64,000 bases of DNA from Pontibacter mucosus (GCF_003054055.1 NZ_QBKI01000003.1:434001-498000); one strand, 5' to 3'. Counted from the first letter of the stretch, positions 42,869 through 52,135 are shown. Numbers and translations are program-made. The notes: a model not told the origin generated them from the letters alone.

Positions 42869-43939
42869 ATGGCAGTTTTAAAACTGTATAGAGAGAAACT
42901 AAAGCACAATTACAATCACCTGGATAACGTTTTCCGGGAACACGGCATTGACTGGGGCGTGGTGACCAAACTGCTTTGCGGACAGGAGATTTTCCTGAAA
43001 GAAATACTGGCCCTGGGCGTTAAAGAAGTACACGACTCGCGGGTAACCAACCTGAAGGTTATCAAAAGCATGGCCCCCGAGGTGCAGACGGTATACATCA
43101 AGCCGGCACCGAAGCAAAGTATACCCGACATTATCAGGTATGCGGATGTAAGCTTTCAGACGGAACTTGACATCATCAGGCTACTATCTGAGGAGGCAGA
43201 GAAGCAGCAGAAACTGCACAAGATCATCATCATGATTGAGATGGGCGATCTGCGCGAGGGGGTGTTGGGCGACGAGCTGGTGGATTTCTACGCCAGGGTA
43301 TTTGAGCTGCCCAACATCTCGGTTATCGGGTTAGGAGCCAACTTCAACTGCCTGCACGGCGTGATGCCTACCCAGGACAAGCTCATTCAGCTGAGCCTTT
43401 ACAAGCAGATCATCGAGGCAAAGTTTGACCGTCAGATTCCCTGGGTGTCCGGCGGAACGTCGGTTACCATCCCCTTGCTTTTCAACCACCTGATGCCAAA
43501 GGGAATCAATCATTTCCGCATTGGGGAGGCGCTGTTCTTTGGCCTGAACCTTTTCACCAACGAGACTTTCGAGAACATGCACAACGATGTGTTTGAGCTG
43601 TATACCGAAATTATTGAACTGACAGAGAAGCCCATGGTGCCTAATGGCGTGCTGGCCGAGAACCCCAGCGGCGAGGCCTTTGAGGTAGATGAAAGCCTGT
43701 ATGGCAAAACCTCGCACCGGGCCATTCTGGATGTGGGCCTGCTCGATATAAACCCCAGGTTCCTTATCCCGAAAGATGCAGATGTGAGCGTGATTGGGGC
43801 CAGCTCGGATATGCTTATCGTGGAGCTGGGCGACAACACACAGAACTATAAAGTGGGTGATGTGCTGCGCTTTAACCTGCGCTACATGGGCGCCTTAAGC
43901 GTGCTTAACTCCCGCTATATCGTCAAGGAGGTCGTTTAA
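42869..43939 (+). CDS. Alanine racemase-fold PLP enzyme, ornithine racemase (Orr) type
   Basis: 356 residues. Fold III PLP enzyme: VVTKLLCGQEIFLKEIL with the PLP lysine at about residue 34, EMGDLREGVLGDEL, GANFNCLHGVMP, VSGGTSVTIPLLF and INHFRIGEALFFG. It aligns in pattern with the Orr branch (amino acid racemases such as ornithine racemase), not with Alr, which has a different C-terminal domain. Substrate is unknown; a basic D-amino acid is plausible. It is coupled to the GNAT by a 1-nt gap and followed by a terminator. Confidence 0.82.
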   Translation: MAVLKLYREKLKHNYNHLDNVFREHGIDWGVVTKLLCGQEIFLKEILALGVKEVHDSRVTNLKVIKSMAPEVQTVYIKPAPKQSIPDIIRYADVSFQTELDIIRLLSEEAEKQQKLHKIIIMIEMGDLREGVLGDELVDFYARVFELPNISVIGLGANFNCLHGVMPTQDKLIQLSLYKQIIEAKFDRQIPWVSGGTSVTIPLLFNHLMPKGINHFRIGEALFFGLNLFTNETFENMHNDVFELYTEIIELTEKPMVPNGVLAENPSGEAFEVDESLYGKTSHRAILDVGLLDINPRFLIPKDADVSVIGASSDMLIVELGDNTQNYKVGDVLRFNLRYMGALSVLNSRYIVKEVV

Positions 43940-44025
43940 GCCGGGAGCTGTTTTTATACTTTACAGTAACGTGTTTTATACTTCCCAAAAAGAAATTTGC
44001 GAGTTAAGTAGCTGAGTCCAGAAAC

Positions 44026-44064
44026 AACTACGCCCGGCCTCTTATATAGAAGCAGGGCGTAGTT
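44026..44064. terminator. Hairpin terminator between convergent genes
   Basis: AACTACGCCC (44026-44035) pairs with GGGCGTAGTT (44055-44064); a TTTATACTTT tail follows on the plus strand. The loop is 19 nt. Confidence 0.7.
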
Positions 44065-44081
44065 TATACTTTAAAGTTAAA

Positions 44082-45005
44082 TTAATCGGAAAGCAGGGCA
44101 TCCAGAAAGCCCATGTCCTCGTCGCGTTTCTTGAATACCAACAGCGGAATATCCAGGTCGTAGCGGAGTATCTTCTCGGTAACGCTGCCCAGCACAAACA
44201 AGGCGGCAGCCGACATGCCCTTGGCACCTATTACCAGCAGGTCGGCACGATGGCGCTTGGCCTCCACCACCACCAGCTCCCCAATGTCAGCGTCATCCTC
44301 CTGACGAACAAGCGAGAGCGAGGAACGTTCAGCTAACTGCGGGAAGCGCTGTATCAGCTTTCTATATTTTTCCTCGGCAAAGCTGCGCATGCGCACATCG
44401 AACTCCTCGTAAGACATGCCCAGTGTACGATAGCCAGTGGGTACCTGGTAGGCATGCAGGCACGTTACATGGATGTCCGGCTTTTGCTCGGCCACCTGTA
44501 GCACCCGCTCCAGCGCCATGGTGCTGTAATCAGAGAAGTCCACGCTTACCACCACGTTGCGCAGCTTTGGCTCAATGTTTTCCGGCACGAAAAGTACGCT
44601 TCGGCGACTTGTGCGCAACACTTTCTGGGCTAGCACGGCCGTTCCACGCAGGCGGAGTTTCCGGCCCATCAGCAACAGATCGATGTTTTTAACCTTGGCC
44701 CAGTGCAGCAGTTCCTTCAGTGGGGTTCCCTCCTCCACCAACACCTCCACAAGCGTGTCGGGCAGGTCCTGGAATGCAGGCCCCACCTTGCTCATGATCA
44801 TCTCCCGTATGCCCTCATCGATAGAAAGGCCTGTGCGTTCCAGGCTCTTTACCAGCTCAGCAGGTACTTCCAGGCTCTTCTCTACGTGTATGAAGTACAC
44901 ATGCTGAATCTGTAGCTCACGACAGATGAAGGCCGCATACGCCACCATTGAGTCATCCATGGCGGTGAGATCCAGCCCCACCATCAGTCGGTTAATAGTA
45001 TTCAT
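44082..45005 (-). CDS. Tandem universal stress protein
   Basis: 307 residues from ATG 45005 (MNTINRLMVGLDLTAMD; an ATG 9 nt upstream is possible). Two UspA domains are present, about 1-150 and 151-307. The second keeps the nucleotide-binding pattern G-2x-G-9x-G in VIGAKGMSAAALFVLGSVT; the first is degenerate, with LMGRKLRLRGTAVLAQKVL. Tandem Usp proteins bind ATP or AMP and affect stress survival by unknown routes. It stands alone and is divergent from the mrp operon, next to a possible link with membrane or ion stress. Confidence 0.9.
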   Translation of the reverse strand: MNTINRLMVGLDLTAMDDSMVAYAAFICRELQIQHVYFIHVEKSLEVPAELVKSLERTGLSIDEGIREMIMSKVGPAFQDLPDTLVEVLVEEGTPLKELLHWAKVKNIDLLLMGRKLRLRGTAVLAQKVLRTSRRSVLFVPENIEPKLRNVVVSVDFSDYSTMALERVLQVAEQKPDIHVTCLHAYQVPTGYRTLGMSYEEFDVRMRSFAEEKYRKLIQRFPQLAERSSLSLVRQEDDADIGELVVVEAKRHRADLLVIGAKGMSAAALFVLGSVTEKILRYDLDIPLLVFKKRDEDMGFLDALLSD

Positions 45006-45149
45006 AGTAGTCATTTTTTATGTTGATTCTTACGAAAAATGATTTAACACAGCCTACAGGCCCCTGTATCCGTAACAAAATTACTACGGCCAGGTATGTA
45101 AAGTTCTTCTAGACGAATATACAAATAAATATATAGAAACCGTAATTCT

Positions 45150-47456
45150 ATGCTCTACAGTCTGCTTTCAGGCATCCTTTTGGCCGCTATGGCTCCGCAG
45201 TTACAGCGGGTGCTGGGCCGTTTCCTGGTAGTGTCGATGGTAGCCTTACCCCTGCTGCTTTTTATATACTACTGTTTTTTTGTGCCCGAGGTGCTGCAGG
45301 GGCAGGCGGTGGTTCAAAAATTTGAGTGGGTGCCGGAGCTTGGCATTGATCTGCAGTTCCGGCTGGATGGGCTGAGCCTGCTGTTCGCTCTGCTCATTTC
45401 CTTCTTCGGAATGCTGGTAATGCTCTACGCCAGTGCTTACCTGGAGGGAGACCCCCTGCTGGGCCGCTTCTACCTGTACCTGACACTGTTCATGGTAGCG
45501 ATGCTGGGTGTTGTTACCTCTGATAATATTTTCGGGCTGTTCGTGTTCTGGGAACTCACCAGCATTAGCTCTTACCTTTTGATAGGGTACAAACAGGTAG
45601 ACAAGGAGGCGCGGGTAGCAGCCTGGCAGGCGCTGCTGGTTACCGGGCTGGGCGGGATGGCGTTGATGGGCGGCCTACTGCTTTTAAGTATTGCCACGGG
45701 AAGCTATACGTTCACGGAGATGCTGGGACAGCAGGAAGTGGTACTGCAACATGCCTTTTACCTTCCGGCCGTGCTGCTGGTCCTGCTTGCCTGCTTTACC
45801 AAGTCTGCCCAGTTCCCTTTCCATTTCTGGTTGCCCAATGCCATGGCCGCCCCTACTCCCGTAAGCGCCTACCTGCACTCAGCCACCATGGTCAAGGCAG
45901 GCGTTTTTCTGCTGGCCAGGCTTACGCCCATTCTTTCCGGCACCGATTTATGGCACTTCTCGCTCATGCTGGCCGGTGGCCTCACAGCTATCATCGGGGC
46001 CATAATGGCGCTGCAGCACACCGACCTGAAAGCTATTCTGGCTTATACCACCATCAGCGCCCTGGGCCTGCTGGTAACCATGCTCGGCATTGGCTCCGAC
46101 TACGCCCTGAAGGCGATGCTGGTATTTCTGTTGGCCCACGCTCTCTACAAGGGCACCCTTTTCCTGGTGGCCGGCACCATCGACCACAGCGCCGGCACCC
46201 GCGACCTGACCAAACTGCACTACCTGGGCAAGCAGATGAAGTACAGCGGGACCGCCGCCACGCTCGCCTCCTTATCCATGGCCGGCGTAATCCCTTTTCT
46301 GGGCTTTGTCGGGAAAGAGCTGCTCTATGAGGCATCCCTTGAGAACTACATCATGCTGGGCATCAGCCTGCTGACGGGCACTGCCTTTGCAGCCGTGGGG
46401 ATTTTGATGAGTTACCGTATTTTCTGGCGGCGGGGCGAGGAGAAAACCCAGTTCGACCACCACCCCAACCTGCGTTTATACTTGCCGCCGCTGGTGTTGG
46501 CAGTAAGCGGGCTGCTGCTGGGCCTGCTGGTAAGCGTGGTTCCGGCCAACCTGCTGCAGGCGGCCGTCCGGGCCGTTTCCGGAGACCCGGCTATGGAGCT
46601 GAAGCTGGCCCTATGGCATGGATTTACCCCGGTGCTGGGGCTGAGCCTGCTGACCTTGCTGCTGGGCCTGCTGGCCTATTATTTCCTTCCCTCGCTGCAG
46701 AACAGGGCCACTACCATTCACCCGCTATACCGTTTTGGGCCAAACGCGCTCTACCACAAGTTTTTTGAGCTGTTTCTGCACGGGGCGAGCGCATTTATAC
46801 TTTGGCTGCAGAATGGGCATCTGCGCAGCTATGTGATGTACATCATGATCTTTTTCTGCGGCCTGCTGCTGTTTACCCTGTGGCGCGACACCCCGGGGCT
46901 GGATTTGCAGGAAAGGATTTATCAGCTGCACGAGGTAAGGTTGTACGAACTGGTGGTATTCTTCCTGGTGCTGTCGGCCCTGGTGTTCCTGATGGGCACC
47001 CGCTCCCGGCTCACCTCCATTGTGGTGATGGGCCTGATAGGTTATTCCGCCGCCCTGTTCTATATTCTCTTCGGCGCGCCGGACGTGGCAGCCACCCAGT
47101 TCCTTATCGAAACGCTGACCGTGGTGATCTTCGTGTTGCTCATGCACAAGCTGCCGGCCTTCATCTACCTCTCCCACCAGTTCAGGAAGTATAAGTTTAT
47201 CGCCATCGCCGTGGTTTTTGGGGCCCTGATGACCTACGTGATGCTACTGGTGCAGCAGCAAACCGTTGATTCGGAGCTGCGGGAGTATTTTGGGAAGGCA
47301 AGCTACCTGGAGGCACACGGGCGCAACATTGTGAACGTGATCCTGGTAGACTTCAGAGGCCTGGATACACTGGGCGAGATTACCGTACTGGCCGTGGCGG
47401 CGCTGGGAATCTTCTCGCTGCTGCGCCTTAATCCTGAGAAAGGAGAAAAACCATGA
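45150..47456 (+). CDS. mrpA: Multisubunit Na+/H+ antiporter, subunit A
   Basis: 768 residues, about 20 membrane helices. The NuoL/antiporter core has FVFWELTSISSYLLIGYKQ, KSAQFPFHFWLPNAMAAPTPVSAYLHSATMVKAGVFLL and HTDLKAILAYTTISALG with the conserved Lys and Glu residues for proton transfer. The C-terminal part (about 600-768, PDVAATQFLIETLTVVIFVLLMHKLP) is the MrpB-like domain normally fused to MrpA. Mrp complexes export Na+ in exchange for H+. It overlaps mrpB by 4 nt (ATGA). Confidence 0.95.
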   Translation: MLYSLLSGILLAAMAPQLQRVLGRFLVVSMVALPLLLFIYYCFFVPEVLQGQAVVQKFEWVPELGIDLQFRLDGLSLLFALLISFFGMLVMLYASAYLEGDPLLGRFYLYLTLFMVAMLGVVTSDNIFGLFVFWELTSISSYLLIGYKQVDKEARVAAWQALLVTGLGGMALMGGLLLLSIATGSYTFTEMLGQQEVVLQHAFYLPAVLLVLLACFTKSAQFPFHFWLPNAMAAPTPVSAYLHSATMVKAGVFLLARLTPILSGTDLWHFSLMLAGGLTAIIGAIMALQHTDLKAILAYTTISALGLLVTMLGIGSDYALKAMLVFLLAHALYKGTLFLVAGTIDHSAGTRDLTKLHYLGKQMKYSGTAATLASLSMAGVIPFLGFVGKELLYEASLENYIMLGISLLTGTAFAAVGILMSYRIFWRRGEEKTQFDHHPNLRLYLPPLVLAVSGLLLGLLVSVVPANLLQAAVRAVSGDPAMELKLALWHGFTPVLGLSLLTLLLGLLAYYFLPSLQNRATTIHPLYRFGPNALYHKFFELFLHGASAFILWLQNGHLRSYVMYIMIFFCGLLLFTLWRDTPGLDLQERIYQLHEVRLYELVVFFLVLSALVFLMGTRSRLTSIVVMGLIGYSAALFYILFGAPDVAATQFLIETLTVVIFVLLMHKLPAFIYLSHQFRKYKFIAIAVVFGALMTYVMLLVQQQTVDSELREYFGKASYLEAHGRNIVNVILVDFRGLDTLGEITVLAVAALGIFSLLRLNPEKGEKP

Positions 47457-47995
47457 GAACCATAATTTTCGCTACTACCATACGCTACCTGACGCCCTTG
47501 TTCCTGATTTTATCGCTCTACATCCTTTTGCGTGGGCACAACCACCCCGGCGGCGGTTTTATCGGAGGGTTGATTGGGTCGATTGCTTTCGTGTTTCATG
47601 TGCTGGCGCACGGCTCGGACAGGACCGTAAACGTTTACTTCCGCCTGAAACTCTACAGCAAGGGAAAGCCTGAAGAAGACACCCCCCCCGAGCACATGTG
47701 GCGCCTGCTGAGCGTAAACACCTGGAACCGGCTTCCCAGCTACCCGCAACCGGAGTGGCGCTACCACATCGTGCGCCTCAGGCCTGCCTACGTGATGGCC
47801 ACCGGGCTTTTCCTGGCCGCATCCAGTGGTCTGTTGGGGCTCTTACGGGGCATGCCCTTCATGACCTCCTGGTGGATGGAAGCCGAGATACCGATTATTG
47901 GCGCATTGGGCACCCCTTTGCTTTTTGATGCAGGTGTTTACTTGTTGGTATTGGGGATGGTGCTGAAAATGGTGTTCACAATGTCTAAAGAATAA
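47453..47995 (+). CDS. mrpB: Na+/H+ antiporter subunit B, with an inserted loop
   Basis: 180 residues; typical MrpB is about 140. The family part is clear at the start (LTPLFLILSLYILLRGHNHPGGGFIGGLIGS) and in the last helices (DAGVYLLVLGMVLKMVF). A soluble charged stretch of about 45 residues (about 62-106, KLYSKGKPEEDTPPEHMWRLL and after) separates helices and accounts for the extra length. It overlaps mrpA by 4 nt. Confidence 0.93.
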   Translation: MRTIIFATTIRYLTPLFLILSLYILLRGHNHPGGGFIGGLIGSIAFVFHVLAHGSDRTVNVYFRLKLYSKGKPEEDTPPEHMWRLLSVNTWNRLPSYPQPEWRYHIVRLRPAYVMATGLFLAASSGLLGLLRGMPFMTSWWMEAEIPIIGALGTPLLFDAGVYLLVLGMVLKMVFTMSKE

Positions 47996-47998
47996 AAA

Positions 47999-48352
47999 AT
48001 GGAAACCCTGCTGCCGCTCATGGTCGGAACACTGTTCGCTGTGGGCCTTTACTTTATTCTTCACCGCCACCTGTTTAAGGTTATCCTGGGGCTTATACTT
48101 TTCGGGCTGGCCACCAACCTGTTTTTATTCGTTATCGGGGGGCTTACCCGGGGCGGCAGCGCCATCATCAGCGGCGAGCACGAGGTAGCCGTGGAGCCAT
48201 ACGCTGACCCCGTTCCGCAGGCCCTGCTGCTCACGGCTATTGTCATTGGTTTCGGCATACAGGCCTTCTCCATCGTCCTTATCCGCAGGGTATACATGAC
48301 CTTTAAATCCAACAACGTCGACGACCTGAACAAGGAAAACGAGCATCACTAA
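47999..48352 (+). CDS. mrpC: Na+/H+ antiporter subunit C (NuoK-like)
   Basis: 117 residues, three membrane helices. The signature segments are LFAVGLYFILHRHLFKVILGLIL and PVPQALLLTAIVIGFGIQAFSIVLIRR, as in MrpC/NuoK, with the conserved Glu region replaced by ADPVPQALLLTAIVIG. It lies 3 nt after mrpB. An 80-nt spacer follows before mrpD. Confidence 0.94.
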   Translation: METLLPLMVGTLFAVGLYFILHRHLFKVILGLILFGLATNLFLFVIGGLTRGGSAIISGEHEVAVEPYADPVPQALLLTAIVIGFGIQAFSIVLIRRVYMTFKSNNVDDLNKENEHH

Positions 48353-48432
48353 CGTTCCCCAACACCATCCGCAGCATCCTTACCTGGTATAGCTGCGTTT
48401 ACGCAACAGAATCATCACGCTCAACCTACTAT

Positions 48433-49959
48433 ATGCCATCAGATTTACTGCTCGTATTGCCTTTGTTGCTTCCACTCTACGGGGCGCTGCTTTGCCTTGC
48501 CTTCTGGCAGCGGGAACAGTGGCAGACCATACTGGCAGGTGTTTTTCAGGTGGCGTGGCTGGTGGCTGGTGTGCTCCTGCTGCGGCGCGTGCTTCACCTA
48601 GAGGTGGTCTCAACACAAATAGGAAACTGGCCTGCCCCCTTTGGCATTACCCTGGCAGCGGACGTGCTCAGTGCCCTCATACTGGTAACGGCCGGCGTCA
48701 TCGGGCTGGCAGTTTACCTGTTCTCGCTGCAGGGGCTGGACATCACACGCAGGCGGTTTGGCTATTACCCACTTTTGCTCCTGCTGCAGATGGGGGTGTC
48801 CGGCGTTTGCCTTACCGGGGACTTGTTTAACCTGTACGTGTGGTTCGAGCTGCTCCTGATCTGCTGTTTTGCCTTGCTGAGCCTGGGGGGCACCAAGGGG
48901 CAACTGGAGGGCACGTTTAAGTACGTGACCATCAACTTTCTGGCGTCGGGGCTGCTGCTGACGGGCATCGGCACGATGTATAGCCTGTACGGCTCGCTTA
49001 ATCTGGCGGAACTGGCTCTGCTGGTGCGGCAGCCGGAGCATCCTAACCTGCCTTTATTAAGTATGGTCAGCGTTTTTTTCCTGACCGGATTTGGCATCAA
49101 AGCGGCCATTTTCCCGCTGTTCTTCTGGCTCCCGGCCTCCTATCACACGCCACCGGTTGCTATTTCGGCCTTTATTGCCGGGCTCCTCACCAAGGTTGGG
49201 ATTTATACGTTGATACGCCTGTTCACGCTCCTGTTCATCTCTGACCTGGGGTTTATGCTGCCGCTGATGGTTGTACTGGCTGCCTTGACCATGCTCATCG
49301 GAGTGGTGGGCGCTGCCGCTCAAACCGATTTCAAGAAGATTCTCTCTTTCCACATCATCAGCCAGATAGGCTATATGCTGATGGGGCTGGCCATATACAC
49401 GCCCCTGGCCCTGGCGGGTAGCGTGTTCTTTATCGTGCACAACATCCTGGTAAAGACGAACCTGTTTTTGATAAGCGGCATCGTGGCGCAGCGCTACCGA
49501 ACCTCCTCCCTCAAAAGGCTGGGCGGCGTGTACCTGCAGCAGCCTATGCTGTCGGTGCTGTTTATCTTATCGGCACTGAGTCTGGCCGGAACGCCGCCAA
49601 GCTCTGGCTTCTGGGGAAAGCTGATGCTGGCGCGGGCGGGCCTGGAAGCCGGGCAGTATGTGCTGGTAGGCGTTTCGCTGTTTGTGAGCATCATCACCCT
49701 TTTCTCCATGACCAAGATCTGGAATGAGGTTTTCTGGAAACCTAGGCCTGTGTCTATACGCAAAGGGAGCCTGGTGACGCCGGTAAATCCGCTGCGCCTG
49801 TGGCAGTTATACTTGCCCGTGACCATGCTGCTGGGCGTTATACTTTTGATAGGGGTGTATGCCCGGCCGCTTGTCAGGCTTTCGGAGCGGGCAGCCGAGC
49901 GCCTCCTGCACATTGAACCGTATACAAATACGGTATTACCCAAAAAGGCTGCTAACTAA
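48433..49959 (+). CDS. mrpD: Na+/H+ antiporter subunit D (NuoN/M-like)
   Basis: 508 residues, about 14 helices. Motifs include LYVWFELLLICCFALLSLGG, GFGIKAAIFPLFFWLPASYHTPPVAISAFIAGLLTKVGIY and TDFKKILSFHIISQIGYMLMGL, the proton-channel half shared with complex I. It starts 80 nt after mrpC, the largest gap in the operon. Confidence 0.95.
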   Translation: MPSDLLLVLPLLLPLYGALLCLAFWQREQWQTILAGVFQVAWLVAGVLLLRRVLHLEVVSTQIGNWPAPFGITLAADVLSALILVTAGVIGLAVYLFSLQGLDITRRRFGYYPLLLLLQMGVSGVCLTGDLFNLYVWFELLLICCFALLSLGGTKGQLEGTFKYVTINFLASGLLLTGIGTMYSLYGSLNLAELALLVRQPEHPNLPLLSMVSVFFLTGFGIKAAIFPLFFWLPASYHTPPVAISAFIAGLLTKVGIYTLIRLFTLLFISDLGFMLPLMVVLAALTMLIGVVGAAAQTDFKKILSFHIISQIGYMLMGLAIYTPLALAGSVFFIVHNILVKTNLFLISGIVAQRYRTSSLKRLGGVYLQQPMLSVLFILSALSLAGTPPSSGFWGKLMLARAGLEAGQYVLVGVSLFVSIITLFSMTKIWNEVFWKPRPVSIRKGSLVTPVNPLRLWQLYLPVTMLLGVILLIGVYARPLVRLSERAAERLLHIEPYTNTVLPKKAAN

Positions 49960-49970
49960 ATTAACTAAAT

Positions 49971-50471
49971 ATGAGGCTACTTCTGATCCACACCATCCTG
50001 GCCGCTTTTGTAGCATACTTTGCTTTTCAGCATCCCATTACCAGCGGCGTTCCATACACGGCCATCAGCGCCACCCTTCTTTTTGCGGCGGTGATGGGGA
50101 CACTCTGGCTGAGCACATACTTTTACAGGCGCACCTACTTCCGTAAACTGCCCAAGCTGCTGTACTTTATACTTTTCTTTATCAAGGAGCTTCTGGTCGC
50201 TAACCTTAAAATAGCCTACGACATCATCACACCCCGGTTCCGGATCCAACCCACGGTGATGGCCTTTCCCTTAACAGTCAAGACGGACCTGGAGATCTCG
50301 TTGCTTGCCAACCTGCTTGGCCTTACCCCCGGCACCCTGAGTATAGATGTAAGCGAAGACCGCACCACGCTCTATGTGCACACCTTGTACCTCAAGCATG
50401 GCAATCTGGAAAGCCTGAAGCAACACATCAAGAACGGATACGAACGACGCATTTTGGAACTGACCGCATGA
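49971..50471 (+). CDS. mrpE: Na+/H+ antiporter subunit E
   Basis: 166 residues. Two or three N-terminal helices (1-55) are followed by the cytoplasmic part with IKELLVANLKIAYDI, LANLLGLTPGTLSIDV and LYVHTLYLKHGN, typical of MnhE. It starts 11 nt after mrpD and overlaps mrpF by 4 nt. Confidence 0.94.
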   Translation: MRLLLIHTILAAFVAYFAFQHPITSGVPYTAISATLLFAAVMGTLWLSTYFYRRTYFRKLPKLLYFILFFIKELLVANLKIAYDIITPRFRIQPTVMAFPLTVKTDLEISLLANLLGLTPGTLSIDVSEDRTTLYVHTLYLKHGNLESLKQHIKNGYERRILELTA

Positions 50472-50737
50472 GTATATTTCAGATAACATTGATTGTGGGG
50501 ATTGTGATGCAGAGCGTGTGCCTGCTGCTCACCGCCATCCGCTTCGCCATAGGCCCAACGCTGCCCGACCGCGTCACGGCCTTTGATTTGTTTGTGGCCA
50601 ACGTCATCGGCATCATCGTCATTTTCACCGAGCTTACCAACAACGAGGACTTTATAGATGTCGCCATCATCCTGTCTTTGTTCGGGTTTCTGGGCTCCAT
50701 CTCTTTTGCCTATTACATCATGAGGATAACCAAGTAA
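50468..50737 (+). CDS. mrpF: Na+/H+ antiporter subunit F
   Basis: 89 residues, three helices. The MnhF motif is IGPTLPDRVTAFDLFVANVIG, with LTNNEDFIDVAIILSLFGFLGSISFA following. Its ATG overlaps the mrpE stop; mrpG starts 3 nt after its own stop. Confidence 0.95.
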   Translation: MSIFQITLIVGIVMQSVCLLLTAIRFAIGPTLPDRVTAFDLFVANVIGIIVIFTELTNNEDFIDVAIILSLFGFLGSISFAYYIMRITK

Positions 50738-50740
50738 CGT

Positions 50741-51196
50741 ATGGAAACAAGCATAGACTGGGAACTGGTACGGGAGATTGCGAGCTGCGTGTTTATACTG
50801 TCGGGGGCTGGCTTTATGCTGATCGCCTCTATAGGGCTGCTTCGCTTTCCGGATTTTTACATCCGCATGTCGGCTATCACCAAGGGATCCACGCTGGGTT
50901 TAGGGCTTATCCTGATGGGGATGGCCATATACTTTAACCAGCCTGGCATTTTGCTCAAGGTGCTGGTCATCATTGCCTTCACCTACATTACAGCGCCTGT
51001 GGCAGCGCATGTCATCGGCCGCACGGCGGTGCAGAACGGCATCGCATTCTGGGAGAAGACAAACCTGAAGGAGTTTAGGGAATACCTGACGAAACACAGG
51101 CTGGAGCGGCAGATTAACCAGGACAGGTATACAGAGGAAGCGCCTGTTACGATGGAGAAGGATGGTGGCGCTGGTGATGTTGCTGGTAAAGTATAA
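50741..51196 (+). CDS. mrpG: Na+/H+ antiporter subunit G
   Basis: 151 residues. Helices 1-3 (about 14-105) with GAGFMLIASIGLLRFPDFYIRMSAITKGSTLGL match MnhG; the charged C-terminal tail (about 110-151) is longer than usual and contains no motif. The last 50 bp run convergently into the phosphatase gene. The full set mrpABCDEFG is therefore present and in the canonical order. Confidence 0.94.
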   Translation: METSIDWELVREIASCVFILSGAGFMLIASIGLLRFPDFYIRMSAITKGSTLGLGLILMGMAIYFNQPGILLKVLVIIAFTYITAPVAAHVIGRTAVQNGIAFWEKTNLKEFREYLTKHRLERQINQDRYTEEAPVTMEKDGGAGDVAGKV

Positions 51197-51983
51197 ACGG
51201 CCTCACCGACTCGGCATAGATATGGTGCGACTCCACGGAGGTAATGATGTGGTCAGGATAAGTTAAGGCCGTTAGCCTACCGCCAAACACGCAGCCCGTG
51301 TCTATGTTGATGGTATTGTTGCGCCAGCGCGGCTCCTGCACCGGCGTATGGCCATACACCACGATGGCCTTCCCGCAGTATTCAGCGGCCCAGTCCAGGC
51401 GAACAGGCAGCCCCTTCTCATCCAGCTCGCCGGTAGTTGGGCCGTAGAGGCAAAGCTCGCGCACCCCCTTGGAGTTGCGGCCATGCAGCCTTTCCTCCAG
51501 GCCGGCGTGTGCCACCACCAGGCGGGCCTCATCCAGGATAACATGGTGCGGCAGCTTGCTCAGAAAAACCTTCACCCGCTCCCGGAATGCGTCGTCGTAG
51601 CGCTCCATCTGGGCTTTGGTAAGCTCCAGCCCGTGCCGCACCTGCACGTTGCGCCCCAGCAGCAAGCGCAGCAGCTTGTCGTCGTGGTTGCCCGATACGC
51701 AGTAGGCAATGCCCTGCTCCACCATGTCCATCACCAGGCGCAGCACCTCCGGCGAGTTAGGACCGCGGTCTACCAGGTCGCCTACAAATACAGCCTTGGC
51801 TCCTGCAGGCGGCTCTACCTCATACGTTGCCTCACTTTTGTTAAAATGCACTTTGTAGCCAAGCAGCCGCAGCAGTTCCTGCAGCTCCTCAAAACAGCCG
51901 TGCACATCCCCGATCACATGGAATGGCCCGTGCTCCTGTGGAAGCTCTAGATTATAAAAAGGATGATCTACCCGTTTTCCCAT
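51147..51983 (-). CDS. Stand-alone metallophosphoesterase resembling the Pnkp phosphatase module
   Basis: 278 residues. Binuclear metallophosphoesterase motifs occur in order: IGDVHGC, GDLVDRGPNSPEVLRLVMDM, SGNHDDKLLRLLLGRNVQVRHGLE, VVAHAGLEERL and YGHTPVQEP, ending NTINIDTGCVFGGRLTALTYP. The phrases GRNVQV.HGL and NTINIDTGCVFGG..TAL are the pattern of the central phosphatase domain of bacterial Pnkp RNA repair enzymes. No kinase or ligase domain is attached, and no Hen1 lies next door. It may be a free 2',3'-cyclic or 2',3'-phosphate phosphatase, or an ApaH/PrpE-like enzyme. Confidence 0.85.
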   Translation of the reverse strand: MGKRVDHPFYNLELPQEHGPFHVIGDVHGCFEELQELLRLLGYKVHFNKSEATYEVEPPAGAKAVFVGDLVDRGPNSPEVLRLVMDMVEQGIAYCVSGNHDDKLLRLLLGRNVQVRHGLELTKAQMERYDDAFRERVKVFLSKLPHHVILDEARLVVAHAGLEERLHGRNSKGVRELCLYGPTTGELDEKGLPVRLDWAAEYCGKAIVVYGHTPVQEPRWRNNTINIDTGCVFGGRLTALTYPDHIITSVESHHIYAESVRPFILYQQHHQRHHPSPS

Positions 51984-52104
51984 ACATTGCTTTTTCGTTC
52001 CCTATCAATTGTCTGCACCTATATTAACAGCTAAAGCCTGTTCCGGGTTAGGCTGCCGCGCAACATTTTTATTAAAGGATCCGGTAAAAGAGTGCAAAAA
52101 ATAA

Positions 52105-52135
52105 TTGTGCTCATTTTCAGCTCTATCTACTTTTG
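52105..52135 (+). promoter_or_regulatory. Bacteroidota-type promoter of the CLC channel gene
   Basis: TTG at 52105-52107 and TACTTTTG at 52128-52135, an exact TAnnTTTG, are separated by 20 nt. The ATG is 39 nt further on. This is the best promoter match I found. Confidence 0.55.
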
